Of a DNA stretch of 64,000 nucleotides, positions 1-11,259 are shown one piece after another (the stretch's first letter is position 1; every line of letters starts with the position of its first letter). The notes below the pieces were generated by a model. That model did no database searches and was not told the DNA's origin. It saw only the letters and a list, made by a program, of their open reading frames with translations. Origin of the DNA: Talaromyces rugulosus (taxonomy: Eukaryota > Ascomycota > Eurotiomycetes > Eurotiales > Trichocomaceae); NCBI RefSeq assembly GCF_013368755.1, contig NC_049566.1, positions 2,170,001 through 2,234,000 of the forward strand, written 5' to 3'. Both the position numbers and the translations under genes were made by a program.

Positions 1-676
1 CTTGCCATCGATCCGAACGTCTCGACCTGTAGTTCGCAAAGGATGTCGGCCGCCGAATTCAGATCACCCTGAGACTTTTTGATGTTTGACAAAATCCGTG
101 TGATGCGAGCTCGTTCCACTTCCACAAAGATCTATGCTAGTGAGTTCCTACACAGGCTGCACGTTGCTTTCGAACACTAACCTTGCCTTCTGTAACTGTT
201 CGCAGAGTTTCGATCACTGATAGTTTCGTTTCCACGTTGGGTGTCTCATCTATGAAACCCACCACAACCTGCACCATCTTGGTCGTGGCCTGTTTGAGCT
301 GGCCATGTTTCTTGGACAGCAACAACACCTGGTCATTCAACAGACCCCAATCGCCAGAATCTTTGCTGAGGGTGACAATAGTGACAAGGACGCGGGAAGT
401 GGTAGCAAGATCTGTGGCCTGGAAATAACACCGTCAGCATAATATGTCGATAAAAATACCGAGCTTCTCACCTGGCGGGCTTGTTTTTCCAGCAAGGTCA
501 GCTTGTCGATGGCGGCTTGGATATTGCTCTACTCTCGTTAGTACCCATCCATCCATCCATTCACTCATTCATTGTAAAATTGGTAAACCAACCTTGGCGA
601 GCTCTTGCGCCTCCGGGATCAACTTGTCTGCATCCTTGCTGTAGTCCTTCTCCGGTTTGAGAAAGGCTTCGGACAT
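1..676 (-). CDS. rpn5: 26S proteasome regulatory subunit Rpn5 (PSMD12), 5' part only
   Basis: This is the N-terminal part of Rpn5, a PCI-domain subunit of the 19S lid of the 26S proteasome. The gene runs off the left edge. The start at 676 opens with [18 protein letters not shown], the typical Rpn5 N-terminus. Four exons join in frame with GT-AG introns: 676-593, 528-472, 418-182 and 131 to beyond 1. Together they read through [31 protein letters not shown] and [10 protein letters not shown] and end in [12 protein letters not shown], all conserved Rpn5 blocks. The PCI domain lies outside the window. The next gene (siroheme synthase) is divergent, with about 1.2 kb between them. Identification is by recognised sequence; splice sites are inferred. 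Confidence 0.9.
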
Positions 677-1867
677 GATGACGACTGCTGATCGATCGCC
701 GTCCGATACGAGTTGGGTTCGAGTCGAAGCTTGGTGAAGGTCTGGGAGGAATGTCGAATTCAAAGATCTGCCCTGCGTGTTTTAGCAGTTGCAAGATGCA
801 AGATGCGTGATGCAGTCAACTGGTGGGAGGTGCTTCTGTGATGATCGGGGAGCTTCGACCCTGGCTGGCCGAGCTCCAGCAACGACATCAGCCGCTAACT
901 GTATACGGTTAGTCTATATACTCACCACGTGACCACCCATGCAGAGGTGCCAGAGGCTCTAATATCTTGCTTTGAACATCTTTTCATATGAATAATGAAT
1001 GGCAGTAATAATTGCCATGGGTATTTTTTTATTCAAAAATAATACAGCTTTAAATTCCCGCCTAGGTGGTCGGACTCCCTCATGGACGAAACGCATGAAA
1101 TTCGTATATATATTTAATGCTCGGGCAGCATTCGTCTTACATGATTCAAATGATCAACCAGTTGACGTTAGTATAATATTGAAATTTTGAAAATTGATAT
1201 CAATTAATATACATAATATGATCAGAATTTATCACAAAGTCCTAAGAGCATTTGAAACTGGCATATTCAAAACATCAATTAATTGGTCAAGCCAAGCATT
1301 GTTTAGATCTAAATATGGTGCGAGGACATTGATAGTACACAACGCCAATAAAGAGAACTCGGATACTAGGTATCCTAAAACATCTATCTTATCACTCAGA
1401 TATATATTTCCAAATAAACAATCAACATTATTATTATATATGGAGTAGTTATATATAGTTGAGATTATATAAGCTTATCTTATCGCAATCACGCCATCGC
1501 GAATGCCCGCAATTTGCTAGATTTTCTGCACTAGGCTGTTTCCGGCTCTTGAGGTATATCGAGGCCCAGGAATGTTTTCTTTTCTGCCTTGAATAAATCC
1601 TATTTTCTTGTCTTCTCCACACTAGCACGTTGTATCCCCTCGGATTCCCAGCAAATCGACACCCATTATACATATCAGTTGCTAATTCTAACATGCTTCG
1701 CCATCTCCGCGGAAACCACAGTGGCTCGCGATAACGATACGATACGCTTTCAGCAAATCATTAACTTTGCATATGTCATCCCCACAACTAAGCCGCAGAA
1801 CCAGTGTATAATTGAAGTCGCTTTTTCCTTCTCTCCAGTTGGCAAACGGCCTGCATAAAAATCAATC
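677..1867. other. Intergenic, AT-rich, between divergent rpn5 and siroheme synthase genes
   Basis: No convincing gene is seen. The stretch from about 980 to 1480 is very AT-rich with only short ORFs. It must contain the promoters of both flanking genes. One CACGTG box lies at 926-931. Confidence 0.6.
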
Positions 1868-3589
1868 ATGAAAGACTCGACAAGTGACGAGCATGCGCCG
1901 ATGCTGCTGGCTGTCAACGCAACCTCGAAGATACATTTAATCATCGGCTCTACTTCGATAGCCGCTTCGCGCTGCACAAAAAGTCTTCAAGCCGGCGCAA
2001 AGCCGATAGTTATTGCACCAGAGACTGAAGACGTGCACTTTTCGTTAAGAGAGCAGATTGAACAGGGATCGGCGCAGTGGATTAAAAGAGAATTCCAAGA
2101 CGAGGATTTGAAGACTTTGGGTCGCGAAGAAGTCGATCATGTCGTTGATGCGGTTTTTGTCACATTGGGGAGTGGCAACCCTCTCAGTAAGATACCTTAT
2201 CAGGACTTGCCCCAGCATCTAGCTAATTAATCAGGTTCACATATATTCAAGCTCTGTAACCGGCTCAGGATACCAATCAACGTGACTGATGCACCGGACC
2301 TGTGCTCTTTTACATTACTCTCAACACATTCAGACGGCCCGTTGCATATTGGTATCACGACTTCAGGACGCGGATGCAAGCTTGCCTCACGCCTGAGGCG
2401 AGAAATTGCCTGCTCACTGCCCGCAGATTTCGGCAAGGCCGTCGACCGCCTGGGCTCCCTGAGAAGACGAATCTGGGAGGAAGACCAGGCTGGGTCCAAA
2501 CCTGAAGTCGAAGACGAAGATTCGGCTGCCCAAAGCCATACTTTCAACTCCCTAGTTACAGATGAGGATTCCAATGCGGCCAAAACCAGAAGGATTAGGT
2601 GGTTATCTCAAATTTGCGAATACTGGCCCCTACAGAGGCTGGCATCGATATCCGACTCGGATGTTGATTCAATCCTCAAAACATATTCGTCTAGTGTTTC
2701 AAATGAGGCTTTGCCAGTGACCAGCCGTCCTGGGAAAGGGAAAATAGTACTGGCAGGCTCAGGGCCTGGGCATCCAGACCTTCTTACGCGAGCCACACAC
2801 AACGCGATTAGAGACGCAGATATCATTTTAGCCGACAAACTCGTTCCAGCACCGGTCTTGGGCTTGATTCCTCGACGGACAGAAGTTCATATTGCGCGCA
2901 AATTTCCTGGAAATGCCGACCAAGCCCAGGAAGAATTTCTTCAAATGGGCTTAAAAGCCCTTTGGGAAGGAAAACATGTTCTTCGATTGAAGCAAGGCGA
3001 CCCTTATCTCTACGGCCGCGGCGCAGAAGAATTCGACTTTTTCCGGAATGAAGGATATACACCCCTTGTGCTCCCTGGCATCACAAGCGCTCTTAGTGCT
3101 CCTTTATTCGCCGATATTCCGGCAACTCATCGCGGAGTTTCCGACCAAGTCCTTGTTTGTACGGGCACTGGTCGGAAAGGGGCCGCGCCCGAACCTCCAA
3201 CTTATGTGCCAACACAGACGGTAGTTTTTCTCATGGCTCTTCACAGACTTTCTGCGTTGGTAGATAGCTTGACTGTCACGAATTCAGACACGAATGAGCA
3301 CCGGGTTCTCTGGCCAGTGAGTACACCCTGTGCAGTTGTTGAACGAGCTTCGTGTCCGGATCAGAGGATTATCCGCACTACATTGGAACATGTCTGCCAA
3401 GCAGTAGAGCAGGAGGGATCGCGGCCGCCAGGATTACTGATTGTTGGTGCGAGCTGCCATGTTCTTCATACGCCAGCAGGAAAGAAATGGATTGTTGAAG
3501 AGGGCTTTCGGGGGTTGGATGAATTGAGGGGCGAGACAGAGTTGCTCTTGACTGACAATGCCGAGAAAGACACTGCCAAAAATGATTGA
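1868..3589 (+). CDS. Bifunctional siroheme synthase (Met8-type dehydrogenase/ferrochelatase + uroporphyrinogen-III C-methyltransferase)
   Basis: Makes siroheme, the cofactor of sulfite and nitrite reductases. Exons 1868-2186 and 2235-3589 give 557 aa. The N-terminal third resembles yeast Met8 (NAD-dependent precorrin-2 dehydrogenase and ferrochelatase): a degenerate nucleotide-binding start (HLIIGSTSIAASR) and the conserved NVTDAPDLCSFTLLSTHSDG / GITTSGRGCKLASRLRREI block. The C-terminal half (about residue 255 on) is a Met1/CobA-type SAM-dependent methylase: GSGPGHPDLLTRAT, ADKLVP, LKQGDPYLYGRGAEE and LPGITSALSAP. The 48-bp intron restores the frame as S-S-H-I-F-K. Such fusions are known in filamentous fungi and parallel bacterial CysG with the same domain order. 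PAPS reductase and ATP sulfurylase lie 23-27 kb downstream, consistent with a sulfate-assimilation region. Confidence 0.9.
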
Positions 3590-3824
3590 AACGAATGAGA
3601 ATTCTGTACATAGATTTGCATAGGACGGCGCCGAAATAGAGTGTTGCATCAGATACCAATTTCTATGAATCGGTAATAATACGATATATAATACCGTAAT
3701 ATTACCGACCCACTTCGATCTCGATCTGATTGCTCCGCTCCGCAGCCTCGTTCTTTGTCCGGACGACAACTCGACCTCATCTATCTTCACATCGCTCAAA
3801 ACAAGAAAACAACAGAGAATAACC

Positions 3825-4388
3825 ATGTCTGCTGCCAGGCCCGCGCAAACACCCTACGTGTCTAATGGCCGAGTACTCGAAACGTGAGTTTTGACATTCT
3901 TGGTTGCCTTGCTCTGGTTCTACAAGCAGGCTGTCAACAAGGCTGTCTCGTTCTTTTTGCTGACTTGTCTAGTCCCCCGCTGACGGCGCGAGTTGTCCGC
4001 TGGGTCGATAACGCGTACCTCTTCTTTGGGCTTTACCTTGTCTCTTTATTCGCGGTATGTTTTGTCTTTTCGTTTCGTAAATTTCAGGTGGGATTCCACG
4101 GGCGTCTTACGACAACGGAACCATCATGGATACCTCCTTCCAGACCTCAGACTAACGCTTCTTCTTCAACAGCTGGACTCGTACGCCGCCGCACAAGGTT
4201 CGCAGTTTAATATCTCCGCGTCCCACAATAACCCTAATACTAGACCCCGCTGGGGAGGTCGCAGTACCGGAGGAGGAGGAGGTGGTGGTGGAGGTGGAGG
4301 TTGGGGACCAGGCGGTGGTGGTAATGGTGGACGGAAAATCGGACAAGTGGATGATGTTCGAGGGCCAGAGTGCAAGAGCTGTCAATAA
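3825..4388 (+). CDS. SelK/SelG family small ER membrane protein (cysteine form)
   Basis: Three exons (3825-3883, 3973-4054, 4173-4388) encode 118 aa. The N-terminus has YVSNGRVLE, the hallmark of selenoprotein K/SelG proteins. It is followed by one hydrophobic segment (AYLFFGLYLVSLFALDS), a low-complexity glycine tract of about 25 residues, and the family C-terminus GRKIGQVDDVRGPECKSCQ. In animals this single-pass ER protein has selenocysteine near its C-terminus and acts in ER-associated degradation and palmitoylation. Here ordinary cysteines (CKSC) occupy the end, as expected for a fungus without Sec. The function is inferred from the family only. The intron phases and the exact join of the signature regions make the model secure. 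Confidence 0.8.
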
Positions 4389-4668
4389 TCTTTTACTACG
4401 ATCAGACCTTTTGACATATGCTCCCTTTGAGGGAACTTGATTCAGTACATAGGATAATGCAGTTACGCCGGATGCTTCTCTCTATTTAATTATTTACGGT
4501 TTGCTAGGATAGTCAAATCTGACTTAGCCCACCCTTTTATTGTCAAGCTACTGTCGATATGTACCAATTACCTTACACGTATGGGATCAATTGATATCTA
4601 CAACCGATCATTCGTACTCCGTATTCAATCATTTGTATCTATACACCGAAAAGAATTAAAGCAAATCA

Positions 4669-5481
4669 TTAATATACACCGCTAATTATCCTCAGCGCTT
4701 TTTCCAACGAAATGATATCACCATCAATCTCTGCTCGTAAGGTCTTAAGAGCGCGCAATTTCGCGTGTAAACTTTGATTTCCCGTTATCTCTTCACCCCC
4801 AGGAGCAAGAAGCGATTGGTTTGTCTCATCGCTATTCAAGCCCAAAATATTATTCTCAAGTTCGGGGTTCCGGATTTCAATCTCGCTTCGAGAGGGTTCC
4901 TCTGGAGTACTGGAGTATGATTGAAGAAATTTCGATGGCTCAAGGCGATGATGTTTTTTCTGATGCTGCCATAGGTTGTATCTCCTATTGAATCCTCTCT
5001 TACTGCGTGGGCATGACTGCACGGGACAGGTATAAGATAGCGAGCTGTGAACCTCGCGGGAGTGGCGGTCGAAGCCACCTTTGTTACTAAAGCTTTTGCG
5101 GTTACATGATGGGTGAGTGCATATGTAAAGGCGGATATGTTTGTCTTTGTGTTCTCTGTAGCGATGTAAGTAAAATCGTGGTATGTAAATATTGGAGAAC
5201 ATACTTTAGCGCGAATTGAGTTGGAAAAACTCTGCCTTCACAGCCTGGGAAAGTGCATTCAGGTGGCAGGACTTCGTTGATATCTGTGCAATCCCGAGTG
5301 TGGCTGTGTTGTTCATTTTCCTGAGCCATGTTATTTTCACTGTAGATTGGTGGCAAAATATCATCGAGCGTTGAGAGACTAGAAAAACCAGTTTGATCAC
5401 TGTTGTTTCACCGGCGCAATGTTTCCTATGCGAGGGGCCTTACTCTTGAAGCAATTGAGTTTCCTCAGCAATCTGGGCCAT
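4669..5481 (-). CDS. C2H2 zinc-finger protein
   Basis: Exons 5481-5444, 5399-5205 and 5155-4669 join in frame (239 aa). Zinc-finger cysteine/histidine pairs are visible in CTFPGCEG...ALK.H...H, YICTHPSCNRKSFSNKGGFDRHSREVH and YTCPVQSCPRSKRGFNRRYNLWQHQKKHH. The last two are good C2H2 fingers, so the protein probably binds DNA or RNA. The tail is acidic and Ser-rich and ends in a short helical segment (LHAKLRALKTLRAEIDGDIISLEKALR). The start chosen is the ATG at 5481, giving MAQIAEETQLLQDD. The reading frame stays open upstream to about 5519 behind a possible acceptor. A further exon in the open frame at 5644-5976 cannot be excluded. The target is unknown. Confidence 0.65.
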
Positions 5482-6117
5482 GGGTTGTTGACTCCCAGCA
5501 TCAAAAATTTGCGCAGGATCTATTTGATTCGATGAACAAAAGCGACTGTTTGCGCATTATTGCTTGCTTACTGTTCGTGGGCACAATACTTGCAAGCGAC
5601 AGAGAAGACTGAGTCGAGAAAGGATGTGAAACATCATTTGGTCCTATACCTGGTACAGGTGGTCAGTTTCAGTCACCAGTGGGATCTGCATAAAACTACC
5701 TTCCAGGAGGGGATTTCTAAATAAATAAAAATCGTCTGTTATAAATGTATGCCTAGTCAGCACATGATATAGCAGGCAGGAAACGACTGAGGATATACCA
5801 GATGAAGCAGGAGGATTATGAGAGTCTATGTCTAAATAATGGCGATGATTCTCATGAAAACTAATAGAAGTTGTAGGAAAGCAAGACGGGAGAGGTGGTT
5901 GATGTTTGTTAAGGAAGACGTCCCCGGAGTGTTCAAAGTTGTTCCTGGAGTCGGAAAACTTAACCTCCATCTTCAATGTGGAACCTGAATGCTTGCTCTA
6001 AATCTCTGGGTTTACACTATTTAAAGCAATATTTGATGACATGGCTATGGTAGAGTACATACTAAAGCTTCACACCAAATGCGGTTTATCCACTAGATGG
6101 AATTGTAATTTTTGCCG

Positions 6118-6240
6118 CAGGTGCAAACTTTTCCACAGATGAAATGTTTTCTACAGATGGAATTGTTCTTGCAGATGGAATTATTCCTGCAGATGGAATC
6201 GTTCCCGCAGATGGAATTGTTCCTGCAGATGGAATTTTTG
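6118..6240. repeat. 18-bp tandem repeat, about seven units
   Basis: Units begin at 6118, 6136, 6154, 6172, 6190, 6208 and 6226. The consensus is CAGATGGAATTGTTCCTG, and the outer units are more diverged. Each unit is a multiple of three, so a repetitive ORF crosses it (LFLQME repeats), but no gene context supports translation. Confidence 0.9.
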
Positions 6241-6892
6241 ACACGGGGTCAATTTTTGACGTGGGGGTACATAGAACATAGTATCATTGGCCTAACTAGA
6301 CATGGATAGGTAGACCTCGCGGAAGCTACTTTCAAATCATGGACCTTGATACGTTAATTCTTCTAGCCACCCCGGCTAGATTGTCATCTCAGTGGTCCAA
6401 TGACAGTCACATACTAACAAAAATTAAAACCTATCTAAAAGCTAAAAGCAACTAGTTAAAACAAGCGGCTGACTTTATTATAGAGAGGTCTTGCTTGAAG
6501 TCAGGTACCAGTTGACGGCCACGTATATAGAAATCGATGTTACATAATTTGTACAGAAAAAATGACGTATGCCTCTTTAAGAATTAGATTACTCGATGTC
6601 CTAAACGGTTGACCTCTAAAGATGATTTATATTCTTCTTAATAATGAGGACAGACGAGCGTTTATTTTTTTATTATTCATTTTTTCAAGCTACGAAAAGT
6701 GAAAATACACTAAATTCTCTATCATATGAAAAAACAGGGGCATAAAGAACTATTTTTAGTCAATGGTTCCCTTTTTATAAGCAGATTATATGGAATTCTA
6801 ACTTTAACATTGTGTCTAGTTGTTTGCGGCCAGGCTTTGCGGTATAACCTGATCCATGATAAAACAAGGAGAAGTTAAGGCTAAGTAAGCCA

Positions 6893-6970
6893 GGGCAAAT
6901 ATGAGCAAAGTTGGGCGAAACTGTGCCACACTGGGCGAAGTTGGGCGAAGTTGGGCAGAGTCGGGCAAAA
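6893..6970. repeat. Short G-rich tandem repeat (about 10 bp unit)
   Basis: Degenerate tandem copies of a GGGCGAAGTT-like decamer. The cleanest copies are at 6933-6956. Confidence 0.7.
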
Positions 6971-7242
6971 TAAGACACGCGTTTATTCTAGAAGCTCGTT
7001 TTTGGATGTCACTCATTTCAGAACTCAAGATTAGGATTTAATTGGCGTGAGAGACCGAGAAAGCGCGTACCACCTGCTTTAATAGGCCCATTGCACCGCA
7101 GTCAGTTCTGCGGGAGGCCAGAAAAGCACTGTAAAAGCACCGTACGAGAATATTATAGATCATTATCTCTTTCAGAGGGCTTTGATCTCCTCAAGTCTTT
7201 TCATAAACCGAGACAAGCAAGTACATGACCAATAGAAGCTGC

Positions 7243-7263
7243 TAGGGTTAGGGTTAGGGTTAG
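7243..7263 (+). repeat. Interstitial telomere-type repeat (TTAGGG)n
   Basis: TAGGG, two TTAGGG units, then TTAG, giving three consecutive TAGGG blocks in a non-coding stretch 250 bp upstream of the DERA gene. TTAGGG is the usual telomere unit of filamentous fungi, and short interstitial copies also occur in fungal promoters. Confidence 0.9.
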
Positions 7264-7514
7264 CTTATGATCGGCCGATGACTAAGCGACAATAACATGA
7301 CCGCGGATAAAAGTGGGGCGGTGGGGGAAGAGGGGAGGCAAGCTCCGCCAAATCAGACGAGCCTCTTGTATACCGCGGATGAAGTCACTGTGCAATAATG
7401 AAACTGCTGTAGCTCGCTTGAACCACACAATTTGACACTCCGCATGAGTATTGTTATATAGCAGTCCAAATAACCTTTCAGTCATATATTGCCACTCTTC
7501 TAACAGGAAAAAAA

Positions 7515-8339
7515 ATGGCAACCAGACTGGAAACACCCACTTCAGACCCCGAATGGGCTGCGTTGATCGCCACCGTCAATGACGACCTTCCTGAGACTCG
7601 CACTGTATACCAGACGCCGCTCCCACACACAGTGTCTCGCACTATCGATCACACACAGCTCGCTCTTGACGCGACAGAGTCCCAAATCGACACGCTCTGC
7701 GCCGAAGCCCGCCAACACAAGTTCGCAACCGTATGTGTTCGACTACCCTTTGTCGCCCGCGCAGCACAGAACCTGAAGGAGGTCCAAGATGAAGTCGGTA
7801 TAGCCTGCGTGGTTGGCTTCCACGAGGGAACACAGTCTACAAACAAAAAGGTCGAGGAAGCCACGGCCGCCGTCGCAGCTGGTGCCACGGAGCTCGACAT
7901 GGTTCTCAACTGGCCGCTTCTAAAGCAAGGCAAATACCACGCTGTGTATGCCGACATTCATGCCGTCCGCCGTGGCGCTCCGCCCCCCAAGACAAAACTC
8001 AAGGTCATCCTAGAGACATCCCAGCTGTCGCGCGAGGAGATCATCGCGGGATGTGTGGTTAGTGACATGGCTGGTGCAGATTTTGTTAAGACGTCTACGG
8101 GGTTCAACGGCGCTGGAGCAAATATCGAAAACGTGAGATTGATGAGAGAGGTGGTGGATATGCTGGCCAATGGCTGCCAGGTGAAAGCTTCGGGGGGTGT
8201 GCGCTCTGCAGAAAATGCTGTCGAGATGCTGAAAGCTGGGGCATCGCGTATTGGGGCCAGTGCTGGGGTTGCAATCGTGAAGGAATTGGCAGGCGGTACC
8301 AAGTCGGTGCCAGTCAGGGGCGCTGCAGGAGGTTATTAA
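7515..8339 (+). CDS. Deoxyribose-phosphate aldolase (DERA)
   Basis: An intronless gene of 274 aa. DERA reversibly splits 2-deoxyribose 5-phosphate into glyceraldehyde 3-phosphate and acetaldehyde in nucleoside salvage and catabolism. Conserved TIM-barrel blocks are present in order: SRTIDHTQL, AEARQHKFATVCV, GFHEGTQSTNKKVEEA, AAGATELDMVLNW, LKVILETSQL, AGADFVKTSTGF (Schiff-base lysine) and VKASGGVRSAENA (proton-relay lysine). The N-terminal extension of about 40 residues is common in fungal forms. The start at 7515 follows an A-rich leader (GGAAAAAAAATGGC). No operon-like partner lies nearby. Confidence 0.95.
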   Translation: MATRLETPTSDPEWAALIATVNDDLPETRTVYQTPLPHTVSRTIDHTQLALDATESQIDTLCAEARQHKFATVCVRLPFVARAAQNLKEVQDEVGIACVVGFHEGTQSTNKKVEEATAAVAAGATELDMVLNWPLLKQGKYHAVYADIHAVRRGAPPPKTKLKVILETSQLSREEIIAGCVVSDMAGADFVKTSTGFNGAGANIENVRLMREVVDMLANGCQVKASGGVRSAENAVEMLKAGASRIGASAGVAIVKELAGGTKSVPVRGAAGGY

Positions 8340-9520
8340 TTATTGAAACTCGGAAAACACATGTTGTCGACTCTTTGAAATGCAAAAAATCTATGTATGA
8401 AATTGGTTTATCCTGGGTTCCCAATCCCAAGACAACCAATCATACCAAAATGGCCACCAAAAAATCCCAGTCTTTGAAATGTGGAAAAGGCAGCAATTCC
8501 ACACAGATAGCCGCTTGATATGACATCTGGAACAGACTGGTTCAATACATGACATGAAGTGATGATAGCCCATTTAGCGTGTCATTTATAGTTCTCAAAA
8601 TGAATAAAATGAATCACCACGACTATATTATGTATGGCATGGCTGAATCGTATATGTAACAATTAATGGGAACATATTTCAGCAGATCAAAATATCTGTT
8701 GTCTAATCACGTATCCCTACGCGAGCAACGACTCAAGATATCCAGGCATCTTTCTTTCCAGCCTACCTGAAAAGAATAAGCAGGAATGTGGGCCAAATGA
8801 ACGTGGCCATGGGCAAGTATGTAGGAAAAATTATAGTACGTACCTAGAAGACGCGCACCTGCCTAGAGTAGGATGAGCCGAATGATTGAGACCAAAAATT
8901 CTCGTTCAAAGGGTCTTGAAGTGATCAATTAAGTTCATGTGGAAGGAAAAAAACACAGTCTGACAGAGAATGAAGGCCATGAAACATGCATCAAGATTTT
9001 CAACAAGATCGACATCCCCGTTGATCACATTCGACGATTAAAGCGAAAATCACTATTTCCCAGACATAGCGGTATTCATATATAGTAACTAGGTTACAGC
9101 TCTTTGTCTATGGCATTGAAGTTTTACCGGGACTCCATACTAGGTAACAGGTGACACAGAAAATATGTACGGCTTCCATTCCTTCTCTTGCATGCATATA
9201 TGCATGGAATTTGACATGAGTTGTGATGGCTGCGGCAGCAGCAGCGGTAAATTTGAAATTTAGAAATTTAACAAAGTATGTGTCAGTTGCATTCATTCCC
9301 ATGCATTCCTAACATGCGACACATTCCAACTGCCTGGTGAATTCCGGATATGTCAAGATACTAGAAAGACAAAGTATATGCAGGAATCTATCAGTCATAT
9401 ATGCGTATTATCGAATATAAACGTCCCTCGCTGAAACTGTACATGGAATATTGGATCAAGCCTCTAAATGGAAAGTAAAGGCAAAACGCCGCCGCAATAA
9501 TATAGAGAACAAACTTTTGA
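8340..9520. other. Intergenic, convergent between the DERA and Ipi3 genes
   Basis: 1.2 kb between the 3' ends of two convergent genes. It probably contains both 3' UTRs. AT-rich, with no supported ORF or repeat. Confidence 0.6.
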
Positions 9521-11259
9521 TCATTCAGATCCGCTGGTATCGCCGTGTGTACGAGCCTTTTTAAGAGTAGCATCCCCGTTTTTGCCCTTCTTCTCAGCCT
9601 CAAACCACGCTTGTCGCCGCTGAAAGTCACGGTCTTCTTTACTCGCTCGCGAAGCTGTCTTTTCGGTGCTTAGACGTGCTTGGTCCTGCTGTAGTTGATT
9701 GTTGTAGTCTTGGAGTCCGCGTATATCGGTTTTTAATTTGACTACTTCGTCCGTCTCGGCTCGTCGTGCGGCTTCGCTAACTGAAAGCTGTTTCTTGAGA
9801 TTGGCTATTTCTTCTTCAAGGGCGGTAAGTTGTGAAGAATCAGCCCCGTTGTTGGTTGGGGCTACGTGCGTAGCGGAGCTGTTGACTGTCTGACCATGGC
9901 CTAATGAGGCAAACTCTGCAAGACCCTCTTCAATTAAAGATGCCGGAAAGGAAGGATGAGTTAGGGCTTCCGAAAATATAGCCGAGCTATCCTGGGAGTA
10001 TGGGGCTAATTGGACATTGAATGAATAATTTGACGGTGTGTTTCCAGTTCCTTGGGACATGTCCGAAACGTTCGGGTTATATTGAGGCTTGACAATATTC
10101 GGTATCGTGAAATGAGGATTTTGGGAGGCGCTGGATGGGAATCCAGTCGGATGGAGCATATGCAAGTTTGTTATCGGACTTAAATACTCGGCGACTGTCG
10201 AAGAATACTTTCCTCTGGCCACGTCCCACGAAAGGACTGACCCATTTGGATGGCCAGAGTATAATGTCATGCCATCGTAAGACAAGGCCAAGGCTGTTGC
10301 AGCGCCCTTGTCTGTGGATGGAGCGACCCACTGGTCTTCGGCATTGATCTGTGAGGGAGTGTTTTGTAGTTTTGCATCATGCAGAGGATGTTGTACAGAC
10401 TGTCCTTCGTAAAAGTCGATGCGCTGGATATTTCCTGAAGCATATCCCACGTAAAATGCTCGGTCTGCCGGGTCAACGGTAATAGAGATCGCCGTGGACG
10501 GGAGCAAAAACGTCCGCAGAACATTCCCAGTGCTGTACTCCCAGACTACAGCTGTATTATCTTGCGCTGCAGAAATAGCAATATTATTGCGTCCATTTCC
10601 ATGCCCAACGGCCAAGGCTGTAATCGCTGTCCGGTGGTTTGAAAATGATCGAATAGGTGAATTGGGCGCTCTTTGGTCTCGGGCAGTCAATACCGCCTTG
10701 GAAAATGACAATAATTGTGGTATCGACCATACATGTATGCTGGCATCAGATGATCCGGATAGAACAAAATTGGACGTCGGGTCGACGGCCAGAGACGTTA
10801 CTGGCTGGAGGTGGGAAGGCGTGGTCGAGACTTGTCGTCCAGTACATGTCTTGTGCACACATTAGCTAAAGACCTTCTTTCCCATTGTAAATAGCTGAAG
10901 CTTAGACATACCTCCCAGAGAATCAAGCGGCCACCCTCAGTTCCTAAAATCACGACCTCACCATTTTGCCCACCAGCCACGGCTACACTTCGTATGCGCT
11001 CGGGAAAAGGTACTGTGGCTTCCTGGTTTCCCTTGAGTCTGTTGTACACATGAATAACAGATTTCTCTCTCTGAGCGGCAAAGACATGCGCCGGTGTGAC
11101 AGCGAGTCCGTTGGGAGGCGTGGAGCTCTTCTTGAACGTTGATCGCAGGGCGGATGCTGGTTGCAGTTCCTGGACGCAAATCCCCACGTCTTTCAGCGTC
11201 GATGAGGTCTGCGTTTTCGCCGATCCCAAGACGGACGCAACTAGGCTCTCAGACAGCAT
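9521..11259 (-). CDS. ipi3: WD40 protein Ipi3 (Rix1 complex; pre-rRNA processing)
   Basis: Exons 11259-10912 and 10849-9521 give 558 aa, close to yeast Ipi3 (555 aa). Ipi3 (WDR18 in animals) works with Rix1 and Ipi1 in pre-60S maturation and ITS2 processing in the nucleus. WD repeats are recognisable: IRSVAVAGGQNGEVVILGTE, VTSLAVDPTSNFVLSGSSDA followed by SIHVWSIP, TALAVGHGNGRNNIAISAAQ followed by NTAVVWEYSTG, and ALALSYDGMTLYSGHPNGSV with LSWDVARG. The C-terminus (about residues 460-530) is a strong coiled coil (LTALEEEIANLKKQL and onward). The 62-bp intron joins LILWE to TCTGRQVS in phase 0. Its 5' end faces the unknown gene at 12451 across about 1.2 kb. Confidence 0.88.

Larger units (their letters stand above)
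5482..7514. other. 2 kb intergenic region with several short repeats
   Basis: No secure gene is seen. A 110-codon minus-strand ORF (5644-5976) may be a 5' exon of the C2H2 gene or noise. The region holds an 18-bp tandem repeat, a 10-bp G-rich repeat and a short telomere-type repeat, listed separately. The rest is AT-rich. Confidence 0.5.
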
